Shown here piece after piece: positions 26,087-35,330 of a DNA stretch of 64,000 nucleotides. Source of the stretch: Lacinutrix mariniflava (GTDB lineage Bacteria; Bacteroidota; Bacteroidia; Flavobacteriales; Flavobacteriaceae); assembly GCF_001418015.1 (NCBI RefSeq), contig NZ_LIQG01000020.1, forward strand, positions 248,001 to 312,000, given 5' to 3'. Below the pieces are notes generated by a model. It searched no databases, was not told the origin of the DNA, and was given only the letters and a program-made list of their open reading frames with translations. The translations under genes and the position numbers were made by a program. Within the stretch, counting starts at the first letter, position 1, and each line of letters opens with the position of its first letter.

Positions 26087-28936
26087 TTAAAGTTGCGTAA
26101 TAATAAATATCGATATGTTTCCTTTATCATTTAAACTAGGATGTAATTCCTTTTCGGAATAAAATATTTCCCAATGTCCCGATTGATTTAAATACTTGAG
26201 TCTATCTGCCAAAACGTTAGAAGATTTCACTTTTCTTTTTCCTCTTTTCTTTGTATTAATAAAACCTACGCCATCATCTATGACCTCAACTTTAAATTGT
26301 TTTTCAGTTAAAGCAATAAAATTAATGGTAACATTACCATTTTCCATTTTATTAAAGATACCATGGTTGATTGCATTTTCTACAATTGGTTGTAAAAGCA
26401 TGGTTGGCAGCTTAGTTGTTTTATTTTTTAGTTTTTCATCTAAATTAATAACATATTGAAACTTATCTTTAAAGCGTAATTTCTCGATATCAAGATAGTT
26501 AGTTAATAGTTCTACCTCCTTTTCTAAGCTAATCTCTTTTTCTTTAGACCACTCAAAAAACTGTCTAATTAGTTTCGAAAACTTAACCAAATAAGCTTCT
26601 GATGCTTCCATTTGATTATTGTTAATGTAATATTGAATAGCCGCTAAAGAGTTAAACACAAAATGCGGATTCATTTGCGAGCGCAACGCACTAAGTTGTA
26701 ACTCACTGAAACGTTTCTCTTCAACTATTTTTTTATTCTTCTTAAATTGTAAACGCCTAATTAACTCCCAAGACATATAAACAATTATTACCACCACTAA
26801 TAAAACAGATGCTATTTTAAACCAAAATGTTTGCCACCACAAGGGTTCTATAGTGAAGTTTAAGCTTTTGGTAATAGCATTAGACTGGATTTCTAATTCA
26901 TATTCCCCTGGTTGAAGATCGTTAAAATTTATAGTTTTTACATTAGAATAAATCCATTCTTTTTGAATAGGCTCTAATCTGTAATTATACAAAAGATTAG
27001 TATTGTTTTCTGAAAAATCCAAACTTGAGATTGAAACATTCATACTATTATTTTTTACATAATCTAAAACTGCTCCACATGATGCTACTATTGGCTTATT
27101 ATTATACCTAACATTTTCAAAATAGATATCCAATAATTGCGATTTGTTTTCTTGATTTTTAGGCAAAATAGCGATTCCGTTATTTGTACTTACTATAAGC
27201 TCTTCTCCTTTAACAATAATACCACTTACACTATTTGATGGTAAACCATCGTTTTTAGTGATTACTTGTTTTAAACTATAATTATTTTCTACCTTCTCGT
27301 ATTTTAACACTCCCGATTCTGTAGCTAACCAAATAATTTCATTTTCTATAAATGCATTATTTACAATTAAAAACTCTGAATCTGGTAATTGTTTAATCGT
27401 TTTTAAGTCTGAAATAAATGCTCCAAATCCATCGGTATTTAATAAAACTTCTTTATTTGAAATTTTATTGATTTTTAAAATAGATTTATTAAATTCTTGA
27501 TTAGTGAAATTAACAGATTCAAATTTACCATCCTTAAAAAACTTTAAACCATTAGATGTTGCTACTAATAGCATATTATTAAAAGTAAACAAATGGTTTA
27601 TTCCACTTTGCGCGTAGCTTGCCTCAACATTAAAACTGTTTGGATTAATTTTATTTATACCTACGGAATAAACGCCGTATAAATAGTCATTATAGTATGC
27701 TAACTCCCTTGCTTTATCGTTAACGTTATATAATCCTGAATCTACTTTAACCTCTGTAACTATATTGTTTCTAACTGCTTTTAAATTTCTTTTAGAAATA
27801 TAATATTCCGTATCTAACTCCTTAATAAAAGTTGCATTATAGATATAACTTTCTTCATTTATATATGGAACAAATTCATCTTTTAAAATATCGTATTCAT
27901 AAAAGCCTTTACTAAAAACATTAGCAATAATCTTATTGTTCACGTTGTTTATATTAGTAACACTTTTATCTACTAAACAATAATTTACATTTTGCTTCTC
28001 TATTGGTAATTGGTAAATACCATTTGTAAAAGTAGAGATCCAAATAGATCCTGTTTTATCGATAAAACCAAAATGAGCTTTTAAATTACTAGGTATATAA
28101 TATGTTTGCTTGATGTGTAGGTCTTTGTCTAAAATACCTACAAAACCTTCTCCTGAAACTTGTATTTGATTATTAATTAAATTTAATCTTACATGTTTAG
28201 ATTTTTCAATTCCAATTTCATCTTTAAATGTTCTTTTATATAATTCTAAAGTATTTAAATTGATAATGTTATACTGCTTATCGTTTACCCAATAAAAAAG
28301 ACTGTCTGTAATTTGACCTCTATAATTATTTTTTTTTAAGACAGTATTAAAATCATATTTTTTAATAGTTTTATTGTTCTTATCTTGAATTATAAGCGAA
28401 TCTAATAATGTAGTTGTTTTAAAATACGATATAATAGGATGCTTTAAATACCTTACAGCATCTAAACTTCTAAGTCTACTTTGTTGTAACAATCTCCATT
28501 TTCCATCTTTTAAAACATGGGTTTTATTGGTACTTGTTAGAAAAATTTCATTTCCAATTTGGCTGGATAAAATAGGATTAAATATCTCTCCTTTTTCTTC
28601 ACTTTCGAAAGCATGTACACTATCATTTTCAATATATCCAAGTTTAGATGTTTTAGAGAGGTACCACACTTTACCATCTGGTGTTGGATATATCTCCCAA
28701 ACGTCGTTATTAGCTAAACCATCTTTTGTTGTAAACTTTTTAAAGTCGGTACCATTGTATTTTACCAAACCTTTGTCTGTCGCAATCCAAATAAAACCCT
28801 TAACGTCTTGCGTCATTTTGTATACGTGTTTACTTGGCAAACCTTCTTTTGTTGTATAGTTGGTAAACTGTTGCGCAAACGAAAAATGCCATATCAAGAT
28901 GAAGAGTAAAGTGATATGGCGTTTTATAATATTCAA
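26087..28936 (-). CDS. Propeller-type LytS-family sensor histidine kinase
   Basis: A 949-residue membrane kinase. A signal peptide (cleavage after FSFAQ) precedes a periplasmic beta-propeller of two-component-regulator repeats (EGLPSKHVYKMTQDVKGFIWIATDKGL and later copies), then a Y_Y_Y-type Ig domain (DFSENNTNLLYNYRLE ... LQPGEYELEIQS). One membrane helix (about 712-732) leads to the cytoplasmic His_kinase domain with phospho-acceptor His758 (MNPHFVFNSL) and the ATP N-box IVENAINHGI. The propeller probably senses a periplasmic or surface-derived ligand. Partner: the LytTR regulator 3 bp downstream. The lipoprotein gene upstream ends 43 bp before it. Confidence 0.92.
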   Translation of the reverse strand: MNIIKRHITLLFILIWHFSFAQQFTNYTTKEGLPSKHVYKMTQDVKGFIWIATDKGLVKYNGTDFKKFTTKDGLANNDVWEIYPTPDGKVWYLSKTSKLGYIENDSVHAFESEEKGEIFNPILSSQIGNEIFLTSTNKTHVLKDGKWRLLQQSRLRSLDAVRYLKHPIISYFKTTTLLDSLIIQDKNNKTIKKYDFNTVLKKNNYRGQITDSLFYWVNDKQYNIINLNTLELYKRTFKDEIGIEKSKHVRLNLINNQIQVSGEGFVGILDKDLHIKQTYYIPSNLKAHFGFIDKTGSIWISTFTNGIYQLPIEKQNVNYCLVDKSVTNINNVNNKIIANVFSKGFYEYDILKDEFVPYINEESYIYNATFIKELDTEYYISKRNLKAVRNNIVTEVKVDSGLYNVNDKARELAYYNDYLYGVYSVGINKINPNSFNVEASYAQSGINHLFTFNNMLLVATSNGLKFFKDGKFESVNFTNQEFNKSILKINKISNKEVLLNTDGFGAFISDLKTIKQLPDSEFLIVNNAFIENEIIWLATESGVLKYEKVENNYSLKQVITKNDGLPSNSVSGIIVKGEELIVSTNNGIAILPKNQENKSQLLDIYFENVRYNNKPIVASCGAVLDYVKNNSMNVSISSLDFSENNTNLLYNYRLEPIQKEWIYSNVKTINFNDLQPGEYELEIQSNAITKSLNFTIEPLWWQTFWFKIASVLLVVVIIVYMSWELIRRLQFKKNKKIVEEKRFSELQLSALRSQMNPHFVFNSLAAIQYYINNNQMEASEAYLVKFSKLIRQFFEWSKEKEISLEKEVELLTNYLDIEKLRFKDKFQYVINLDEKLKNKTTKLPTMLLQPIVENAINHGIFNKMENGNVTINFIALTEKQFKVEVIDDGVGFINTKKRGKRKVKSSNVLADRLKYLNQSGHWEIFYSEKELHPSLNDKGNISIFIITQL

Positions 28937-28979
28937 TTGTAGTTGTTTAGTTTAAAACAAAAGTAATGGTTTTATTGGA

Positions 28980-29537
28980 TTAATAATTTTGGGTGACTTC
29001 TCTTTGCACTCTGCATTCTCCTGAAATATTATGTACAACATTACTATTATCTAGAAATGTACCTGTAAATGTAAATTCTAAATAGTCGCCAACATTTGAC
29101 GGGATTACAGATGTTACAGTAGCATCTATGGGATTTGAAGTATAATCTATTGAAAGTCCAAAAATATGACTTGGAGTAGTTTCACCAAAATAGAATTTTG
29201 CTGCAGGATTACTATCTAATGCAAGACCCCAATTATATATTGTATTTGGCATAAATGCTCCTGAACTATCGAAAGAAAAAACAGCTGCAATTCGTCTTAA
29301 ATCTCCACTTGATTGTTGCCCAGAAGCATTAATTTCATATTTATCTATTATTGTGGTCCCATCTGTTTCAAGATGGGCTTCTATATCATAATCGAAAATA
29401 CGCTCTACTCCATCTATAGTATATTTAAAATACTCATTTGTATTGCCAGTTGTGGTAGATCCATCATCGTCGTCACTGCAGCCAAAAGCTACTAAAACGA
29501 TAGTTAATAACATTATTGATTTTAAAATTGTTTTCAT
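28980..29537 (-). CDS. Surface lipoprotein of unknown function
   Basis: A 185-residue lipoprotein. The lipobox VAFGC is followed by SDDDD, identical to a known Bacteroidota surface-export signal, so display on the outer face is likely. The C-terminal ~40 residues (YLEFTFTGTFLDNSNVVHNISGECRVQR) have the same pattern as the C-termini of the two 585-residue paralogues (TFSGDFTDVNGITRSITGTIHVRR). I recognise no enzyme motif. It starts 4 bp downstream of the next gene of the block and lies just upstream of the sensor kinase. Confidence 0.7.
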   Translation of the reverse strand: MKTILKSIMLLTIVLVAFGCSDDDDGSTTTGNTNEYFKYTIDGVERIFDYDIEAHLETDGTTIIDKYEINASGQQSSGDLRRIAAVFSFDSSGAFMPNTIYNWGLALDSNPAAKFYFGETTPSHIFGLSIDYTSNPIDATVTSVIPSNVGDYLEFTFTGTFLDNSNVVHNISGECRVQREVTQNY

Positions 29538-29541
29538 ATTT

Positions 29542-29853
29542 TCACTTCTTATTATCGTTATAAAATTTTAAAGCATCACGAAAAGGGAAACCAAAAAAGG
29601 CATCTCTACCTTCATAGTGAATAACCTTTACACCATCTGCTATATCATTAAGAAAAATGATTTTATAGAAATTTTTTTCGTCTAAATTTCTTCCGTTAAT
29701 TAAATAATATTTTACAATTTCTGTTTTCTCAGCTTCGCTTAATTCAATTGCTTTTTCAGTTTGTGTTTTATTTTCTAAAACTGTAGTCTTACTTTCATTT
29801 TTACAATTAAAAACAAGCAAACCCAAAAGCAGAAAAATATATTTTATCTTCAT
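29542..29853 (-). CDS. Small lipoprotein of unknown function
   Basis: A 103-residue lipoprotein with lipobox LVFNC (Cys17). The mature part is Lys/Glu-rich, then has FYKIIFLNDIADGVKVIHYEGRD. No family is recognised. It is tightly packed in the block: 25 bp after the LVIVD gene and 4 bp before the 185-residue lipoprotein gene. It differs from its neighbours in lacking the acidic run after Cys, so it may stay periplasmic. Confidence 0.6.
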   Translation of the reverse strand: MKIKYIFLLLGLLVFNCKNESKTTVLENKTQTEKAIELSEAEKTEIVKYYLINGRNLDEKNFYKIIFLNDIADGVKVIHYEGRDAFFGFPFRDALKFYNDNKK

Positions 29854-29878
29854 ATTTATTTAACTTACAATACTTTAA

Positions 29879-31303
29879 TTAATTGTTAATAGATATATAA
29901 TTACCAAATCCTGGTGAATACGTATTTATAAGATTTAAACTTCCTTGACTTACATCGTAAATGTGTAATCCATCTTCATCTGTTACATACGCTATATTAG
30001 ACTTAACAGTAACACCACTTGCATTACTTAATGCTTGAGAATCTACCACCACCATATTACTTAAATCTACCATAGTAACACCATCAAAACTACTTTGTAA
30101 AGGCGCAGAACTACTTGGTTTTGTAGTTATAAAACCATAATTACTATCCACTTTAAAAGCGGTTGCATATCCTGAAATATCCACTTCAGATACCGTTGAA
30201 TAACCCAAAGTACCTTCTTCTACTTTTTTAAGTTTTGCATCTTCAATGTTTGCTACAAAATGTTGAGTACCGTTATTTCTTATCCAACTATGAAAACTTG
30301 CGTTTGCGTTCGGGTATGATGCTATATCAATATCTGTAGGAAAATCTAACATAAGATAATTAGAATTAACTGGAAAACTTGGGTCTGTAACATCAAAACC
30401 GTATAATCCGGCCCAAATACCTAAAGCAGTTATTCTATTATTAATTAACGATAAGCTCATAACGTCATGATTCTCAAAAGAAGTTACTGCTTGAGTAGAT
30501 AAATTTATATGGTGAATACCTCTATATTCATCTGAAACATATAAATAATCTCCAATTTTATCAATATCTGAAAGCCTTCCAAACTGTCCACTTTTTGCAA
30601 TAGATTGATTTAGACTAACACTACCTGTATTTGTTACATCGTAACTGTTTAAAAATGGTTCAATGGCATCAAAATAGCCTAAATATGCAGTATTATCTAT
30701 TACCTCAACAAAGTACGCTGTGTTTGCTGTTGCTGAATACTCAACATAAGGTAAGTAAGGATCAAATACATTAACAATTTTAAAATCTGAACCATCTGTA
30801 ATGTAAACATAATCTGACGCTGTTATTACCTCGTCTATATCTACACAGTATTGTCCTTCTACAAGGCCTTCTCCTGTACCAGAAAACTCTAATAATATTC
30901 TATCACCTATTTGAGATCCTCCTTGCACAGTTGTTAAGTTCATTGGATATTGTGAAGTCCCATAAAAAGGATCATTATCTATTGACAAAAAGCTACCTCC
31001 TGTTGTGTTCCAATTTTGTTCTAAAGTAGAAGTGTCTCCACTATTTACTGCAAAAGTGTAAAAATTGGTAACAGTTGGACCATTATTATTAAAAATATGG
31101 AAATAATTACCTTGAGGGTGACCTGTTACATAATGCACTGTTAACGCTTGGTCATCTATTATATAATTATCATTATAAGTAGATATAGTATAGCCTTGAG
31201 CATTAGTATCGCATGGATTGTATTGCACCTCTTCTGCATCGTCCGAATTACAACCAACAAATATTAAACCTATTATTAGTAGTAGTGTTATTTTATTTTT
31301 CAT
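29879..31303 (-). CDS. LVIVD-repeat surface lipoprotein (beta-propeller)
   Basis: A 474-residue lipoprotein with lipobox FVGC followed by NSDDAEE (surface-export-like). Repeats such as DYVYITDGSDFKIVNVFDP, DNTAYLGYFDAIEPFLNSYDVTN and ITALGIWAGLYGFDVTDPSFP are LVIVD-type propeller blades, about 40 residues each, from roughly residue 170 onward. LVIVD propellers are thought to serve as binding scaffolds. It could be the partner that feeds the sensor kinase propeller, but this is conjecture. Confidence 0.75.
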   Translation of the reverse strand: MKNKITLLLIIGLIFVGCNSDDAEEVQYNPCDTNAQGYTISTYNDNYIIDDQALTVHYVTGHPQGNYFHIFNNNGPTVTNFYTFAVNSGDTSTLEQNWNTTGGSFLSIDNDPFYGTSQYPMNLTTVQGGSQIGDRILLEFSGTGEGLVEGQYCVDIDEVITASDYVYITDGSDFKIVNVFDPYLPYVEYSATANTAYFVEVIDNTAYLGYFDAIEPFLNSYDVTNTGSVSLNQSIAKSGQFGRLSDIDKIGDYLYVSDEYRGIHHINLSTQAVTSFENHDVMSLSLINNRITALGIWAGLYGFDVTDPSFPVNSNYLMLDFPTDIDIASYPNANASFHSWIRNNGTQHFVANIEDAKLKKVEEGTLGYSTVSEVDISGYATAFKVDSNYGFITTKPSSSAPLQSSFDGVTMVDLSNMVVVDSQALSNASGVTVKSNIAYVTDEDGLHIYDVSQGSLNLINTYSPGFGNYISINN

Positions 31304-31333
31304 TTTAAAAATTTTTAAGTCGTTTATTTAAAT

Positions 31334-31387
31334 TTATTCATCTACTGTTTCATCACAATCTTTGTTACTATTATTACGAATTTCTGC
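31334..31387 (-). pseudogene. Possible relic of a MopE-type metal-binding repeat
   Basis: The 136-bp gap between two lipoprotein genes holds a minus-strand frame ending AEIRNNSNKDCDETVDE then stop. This matches the pattern EICNNGIDDDCDGxVDE of MopE-type repeats, with the first Cys changed to Arg. No start codon or full repeat is present. The match rests on one repeat only. Confidence 0.25.
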
Positions 31388-31439
31388 TATTAAAACATTT
31401 ATAAAAAACGTATAATTATGGAAACATTTATACTTGTTT

Positions 31440-32129
31440 TTAGTCTTCAAAAACACCTAATGTGCCTTCGTAATGTCCTGAAATTAATTCACCAGAAGTA
31501 TTTACAAACGTATAGTCTACATCGATTGTACTGTTGGTTGGGTTTACATTATCTATGTTTATAGCATTAATTGTAACCGAATGTCCAAGTGATGCTGGAC
31601 TATAAATAGTACTATTAGTTTCATTGCCTTCGCCAAATTCTACATTTGTACCATCTATATTTATAAACGTTTGCGGACTTGAAGAATCTACCTGTAAATC
31701 TGTAACAACATTAGAATCGTTACTTGAAGCGATATATGTATTACCAGCTGTTGGTGGAATACCTGTTTGTAAACTTGGGTTTACTGCAACATCTATGCTA
31801 AGTACAACAAATTGTGTTGTATTTACTGATAGTAACACCTCATCACTCGTTCCGTTTATATCTGTATCGTTATCTAATAATCTTCCGTTTAAAAAGAAGA
31901 ACCCATAATAATCTGGAGCTAATGGATAAGCATCATCATTATCTTCATCAATTTCTATATAAGCATTAGATGTTGGATAAAAAACAGGAGTTGTATTGTT
32001 TTCATGGTGCGTAAAACCATCGAGAGTTGTAGATGGATCTACTGGATCTGGCGTTACTTCGTCATCATTACTATCGCAACTAAACATTGTTACTGCGAGT
32101 AGGATTAAAAGTGATTTTATAATTTTCAT
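31440..32129 (-). CDS. Surface lipoprotein, tandem paralogue 1
   Basis: A 229-residue lipoprotein with lipobox MFSC followed by DSNDDE (surface-export-like). The C-terminal half (TINAINIDNVNPTNSTIDVDYTFVNTSGELISGHYEGTLG, split here only for reading) aligns with the 226-residue protein just upstream (HINAINIDYSTPSNSTIDIDYTFLDTNG). The N-terminal halves share YIEID/YITID and the YY(G/N)FFF..GR motif. This is a tandem duplication. Function unknown; all-beta fold probable. Confidence 0.7.
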   Translation of the reverse strand: MKIIKSLLILLAVTMFSCDSNDDEVTPDPVDPSTTLDGFTHHENNTTPVFYPTSNAYIEIDEDNDDAYPLAPDYYGFFFLNGRLLDNDTDINGTSDEVLLSVNTTQFVVLSIDVAVNPSLQTGIPPTAGNTYIASSNDSNVVTDLQVDSSSPQTFINIDGTNVEFGEGNETNSTIYSPASLGHSVTINAINIDNVNPTNSTIDVDYTFVNTSGELISGHYEGTLGVFED

Positions 32130-32164
32130 AATTAAATATTTTTAAGTTGAATAATGTTGTGATG

Positions 32165-32845
32165 TTAATCTAATATCAATCCTAAAGTCCCTTCATAGTG
32201 ACCTGTAATCGTTGTACCGTTTGTATCTAAAAAAGTATAATCGATATCAATAGTACTGTTTGAAGGTGTCGAATAATCTATATTGATAGCATTAATATGT
32301 ACAATTGGTCCAGATGTTCCAACGTAATACCAAGCACCATTAGCTTCTTGAATATGACAAAAATCTAGTCCGTTTTCTGTTCCAAAAGTAGGATCTGGTT
32401 GCACGTTATAACCCAATAATGAATCGGTTGAATAACCTGCATTAAATCCGTTTGTTAATACACTAGAAGCGATATAACTATTTCCAGAGCTAATTAGTCC
32501 TGCTGTTAAACTTGGATTAGAAGCACCTGCTATTACTTTTAACTTTACTAAATTGGTTGTATTGTCTGAGTAGCCATAAGCATACCCAATACCTACATCT
32601 CCAAAAGAATCAGTCATTCTACCATCTGTAAAGAAAAAATTATAATAATCTGGAAAACCTCCGCCATCAATATCTGCTTGATCAATGGTAATGTATGCGT
32701 TCTCTGTTCCTTTAAAACTATTGTTAATTGTAAAACCGTCTGTTGGTGTTACAGGAATTGTTTGTTGGTCGTCATTATTATCACAACCAACTAGCGTTAT
32801 TGTTACTAAGATTAATAATACTTTAAGTGTTTTTAATGTTTTCAT
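32165..32845 (-). CDS. Surface lipoprotein, tandem paralogue 2
   Basis: A 226-residue lipoprotein with lipobox LVGC followed by DNNDDQ. It is homologous to the next gene downstream (229 residues) over its whole length, most clearly at PDYYNFFFTDGR and at STIDIDYTF ... GHYEGTLG near the C-terminus. It starts from its own copy of the block promoter at 32871-32902. It is separated from its paralogue by 35 bp. Function unknown. Confidence 0.7.
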   Translation of the reverse strand: MKTLKTLKVLLILVTITLVGCDNNDDQQTIPVTPTDGFTINNSFKGTENAYITIDQADIDGGGFPDYYNFFFTDGRMTDSFGDVGIGYAYGYSDNTTNLVKLKVIAGASNPSLTAGLISSGNSYIASSVLTNGFNAGYSTDSLLGYNVQPDPTFGTENGLDFCHIQEANGAWYYVGTSGPIVHINAINIDYSTPSNSTIDIDYTFLDTNGTTITGHYEGTLGLILD

Positions 32846-32870
32846 AATTAAATTATTTAAGTGTTCATCT

Positions 32871-32902
32871 TTATATCAATAAGACTCTAAAAATGTTACC
32901 CT
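32871..32902 (-). promoter_or_regulatory. Shared block promoter, site C (AGGGTAACA-N16-GATATAA)
   Basis: On the minus strand AGGGTAACA (32902-32894), a 16-nt spacer and GATATAA (32877-32871) lie about 26 nt before the start of the 226-residue lipoprotein gene. It is the least perfect of the three copies but keeps the exact spacing. Confidence 0.55.
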
Positions 32903-32915
32903 AAGTTTATAGTTA

Positions 32916-34673
32916 TTATGTATCTCTTCTTACATGAATTGTACCTGTAATAGATCTTGTTATTCCATTAACATCTGTAAAATCTCCAGAAAAGGTAACA
33001 TCAATATATTCCGTTGGACCTCCAAAATTTGTAATTATAAATTCAAAATTCTGTGTGGTTGTAGTGTCTGTATTTAAATCAATTTCTGAGATAACTAATA
33101 AAGGTGCACTTGCATCTGTTAGACTATAAGAGCCAATTGCCGTGGTGTCTATTTCAAAATTAACTTCGTCAAATGATGTTTCACTATCAGCAAGCACCTG
33201 AAATCCGGTTGTACCACTATTATAAGCACTAATCATAATCTGTTGCGTTGTAACGGCTGGTCCATTATCTACTTGATAGGTAACATATTCGTCTATAGAA
33301 TTACAAGAAATAATAGTACCTATATTAGATACTGGTTGAGAAAAGATAAAAGGAATCACTCCTGTAGATTGTGAATTATTATAATCTAAACCTTCTACAA
33401 AACCGCTTGTACTTCCATTACATATTAATGTACTTATCTCAAAAACACCATTTTCTATGTATTGAATAGTTTGATATCCACCATAACTTAACTCTACATA
33501 ACCATCTATTACAGGACTACCATTACAGTCTAAAAAGTTTCCAGTAATAGTTTGTAATGCTGGACTATTGGGTATCGTAATCGTTTCGTTTATCCAAGTT
33601 GTAGCATTGGTAAAAGGACCAATAGTGTTTGTTGACAAGGTATTTCCACAATCGTCGTAAGCAGTATATGTTATCGTTTGATTAGTTGGTACTACACCAC
33701 ATATTCTTCCTAACGCATTAGATACACCTGTTCCAGGAAAAGGATTACCAGGAAAAGATAAGTCTACATTTACATTAGCTAATGGGTTTCCGTTAGCGTC
33801 CTCAACAGTTAAACATAATACTTCTGTTGGAAAATTTATATCGCAATTCCACCAAGAGAAATGAGATACAGTACCAACATATTCACTACCTGTTTTGGTA
33901 GCAAATCCATCTTCTACCCAATAACCAACAGCTTCATCAAAACTCCATAACGGAATAGTAACAGGTGCAGCGCCAGACAATACACTTGGAATTGGCATTC
34001 TAATTTCAGCAGTACTTCCAGCTGCTATTTGAAGAGGATTACCACTTGCATCTGTTAAACTAACATGCAACATACCATAGGTTTGTAACATTTCGAAATC
34101 ATCTGCAGTTGTTTTACCTAAAAGCATTCCGGGCATTTCGTTAGCAATAGTTGGACTCGCAGGATCTATATGGTTCATCGAGTAATTAACAACTCCGTTA
34201 TAAGCATTACCGGAAGCATCTTCAAAACCGCCATTAAAGGTTACTTTTGTTCCATTAATTAATTGTATTTGACTGTTTGATGGTAGTGGCTGTATGTTTT
34301 CTGTTAACAATACTAAATCTACCTGACTAACATCTTGTGTAGGCGCTACCGTTTTTAATCCTTTTAAATAGCCTATTTTACTTACTTCTATATATGCAAA
34401 GCGCTCTTGTACTGTAGCATTTTTTATAATAAAAATACCTTTTGCATCTGTTGTTGCCGTTTTTGTACCTATGCTTACTAAAGCGTTACTAATTGCAACG
34501 TTAGATTCGTCTTTTATAGAACCCATAAAATCACGTTGCACTTGACTTCCAAATTCAAATTCTTGATTTGTTCCTCCGGGAGTACCTTCGCCGTCTATCG
34601 ATTCGTTTTTATTACAACTATAAATGGTAAGCGCTAATAAAAATAGCAATATTGGTTTTAAAAAATTTTTCAT
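32916..34673 (-). CDS. Large lipoprotein with carboxypeptidase-regulatory-like N-terminal domain (paralogue B)
   Basis: A 585-residue lipoprotein with lipobox TIYSC. Residues ~50-130 (RDFMGSIKDESNVAISNALV ... GIFIIKNATV) form the carboxypeptidase-D-regulatory-like domain. Central motifs TIPLWSFDE and TVSHFSWWNCDI, the later GRICGVVP and the end IHVRRD match paralogue A at 23499-25259 in the same order. The gene begins 35 bp after the 198-residue lipoprotein gene, so it probably shares that gene's promoter (site A). Function unknown. No catalytic motif is seen. Confidence 0.8.
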   Translation of the reverse strand: MKNFLKPILLFLLALTIYSCNKNESIDGEGTPGGTNQEFEFGSQVQRDFMGSIKDESNVAISNALVSIGTKTATTDAKGIFIIKNATVQERFAYIEVSKIGYLKGLKTVAPTQDVSQVDLVLLTENIQPLPSNSQIQLINGTKVTFNGGFEDASGNAYNGVVNYSMNHIDPASPTIANEMPGMLLGKTTADDFEMLQTYGMLHVSLTDASGNPLQIAAGSTAEIRMPIPSVLSGAAPVTIPLWSFDEAVGYWVEDGFATKTGSEYVGTVSHFSWWNCDINFPTEVLCLTVEDANGNPLANVNVDLSFPGNPFPGTGVSNALGRICGVVPTNQTITYTAYDDCGNTLSTNTIGPFTNATTWINETITIPNSPALQTITGNFLDCNGSPVIDGYVELSYGGYQTIQYIENGVFEISTLICNGSTSGFVEGLDYNNSQSTGVIPFIFSQPVSNIGTIISCNSIDEYVTYQVDNGPAVTTQQIMISAYNSGTTGFQVLADSETSFDEVNFEIDTTAIGSYSLTDASAPLLVISEIDLNTDTTTTQNFEFIITNFGGPTEYIDVTFSGDFTDVNGITRSITGTIHVRRDT

Positions 34674-34708
34674 TATTTATAATTTTAGAAGATTATTGTT
34701 TTTTTTTA

Positions 34709-35305
34709 TTAATTAGTTTCAAATCCTAAAGCGATATACGGAATAGCGGTATCATATTCTGCAGTTCCACCACCTTCAAAACTTGAGGCTTCAAATTTTA
34801 CATTAACACCTGTTATTGGATATAAAAAAGAAGTGTTATCGGTTCTCTCTATAATTTTACCTTCTGCTTGATTTATATTAGTATAACCGGGAGCAATTGT
34901 TCTCCATACACTAATATAATCTCCTGCTTGTACACTTAATGTTTGAGAGATATTATGAAATTCTAACTGAGATTGCGAAAATGAAAAATCATCTTCGTAA
35001 ATAAATCCGTTATTATTATTCGTCATTTTAATAGTATAATTACCCGAATAGCCTACAGGATTTTGATAACCTACACTGCATATATTACCATCGGCAAGTA
35101 TTCTTATTGCATAATGGTGTACTTCTAATGGTTTTCCATCAATTATACCTGTGTAACCGTTTGCACTAGAAAAAGTATCTGCTACTTCTGTAATTACATA
35201 ACCTTCGTTACAACTATTTACAGGTGTATTTAAATTATCGTCGCTACTGCAGCTAGATATTATAAAAACCAATAGTATTGAAAGTGTTTTAAGTGAAATT
35301 TTCAT
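34709..35305 (-). CDS. Surface lipoprotein, first gene of the block
   Basis: A 198-residue lipoprotein with lipobox ISSC followed by SSDDN (surface-export-like). The mature region is Asn/Thr-rich and probably beta. I recognise no family. It is the first gene of the ten-gene minus-strand block and lies directly downstream of promoter site A. Confidence 0.65.
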   Translation of the reverse strand: MKISLKTLSILLVFIISSCSSDDNLNTPVNSCNEGYVITEVADTFSSANGYTGIIDGKPLEVHHYAIRILADGNICSVGYQNPVGYSGNYTIKMTNNNNGFIYEDDFSFSQSQLEFHNISQTLSVQAGDYISVWRTIAPGYTNINQAEGKIIERTDNTSFLYPITGVNVKFEASSFEGGGTAEYDTAIPYIALGFETN

Positions 35306-35330
35306 GATTTAAGTTTTAGTATTTATAAAC

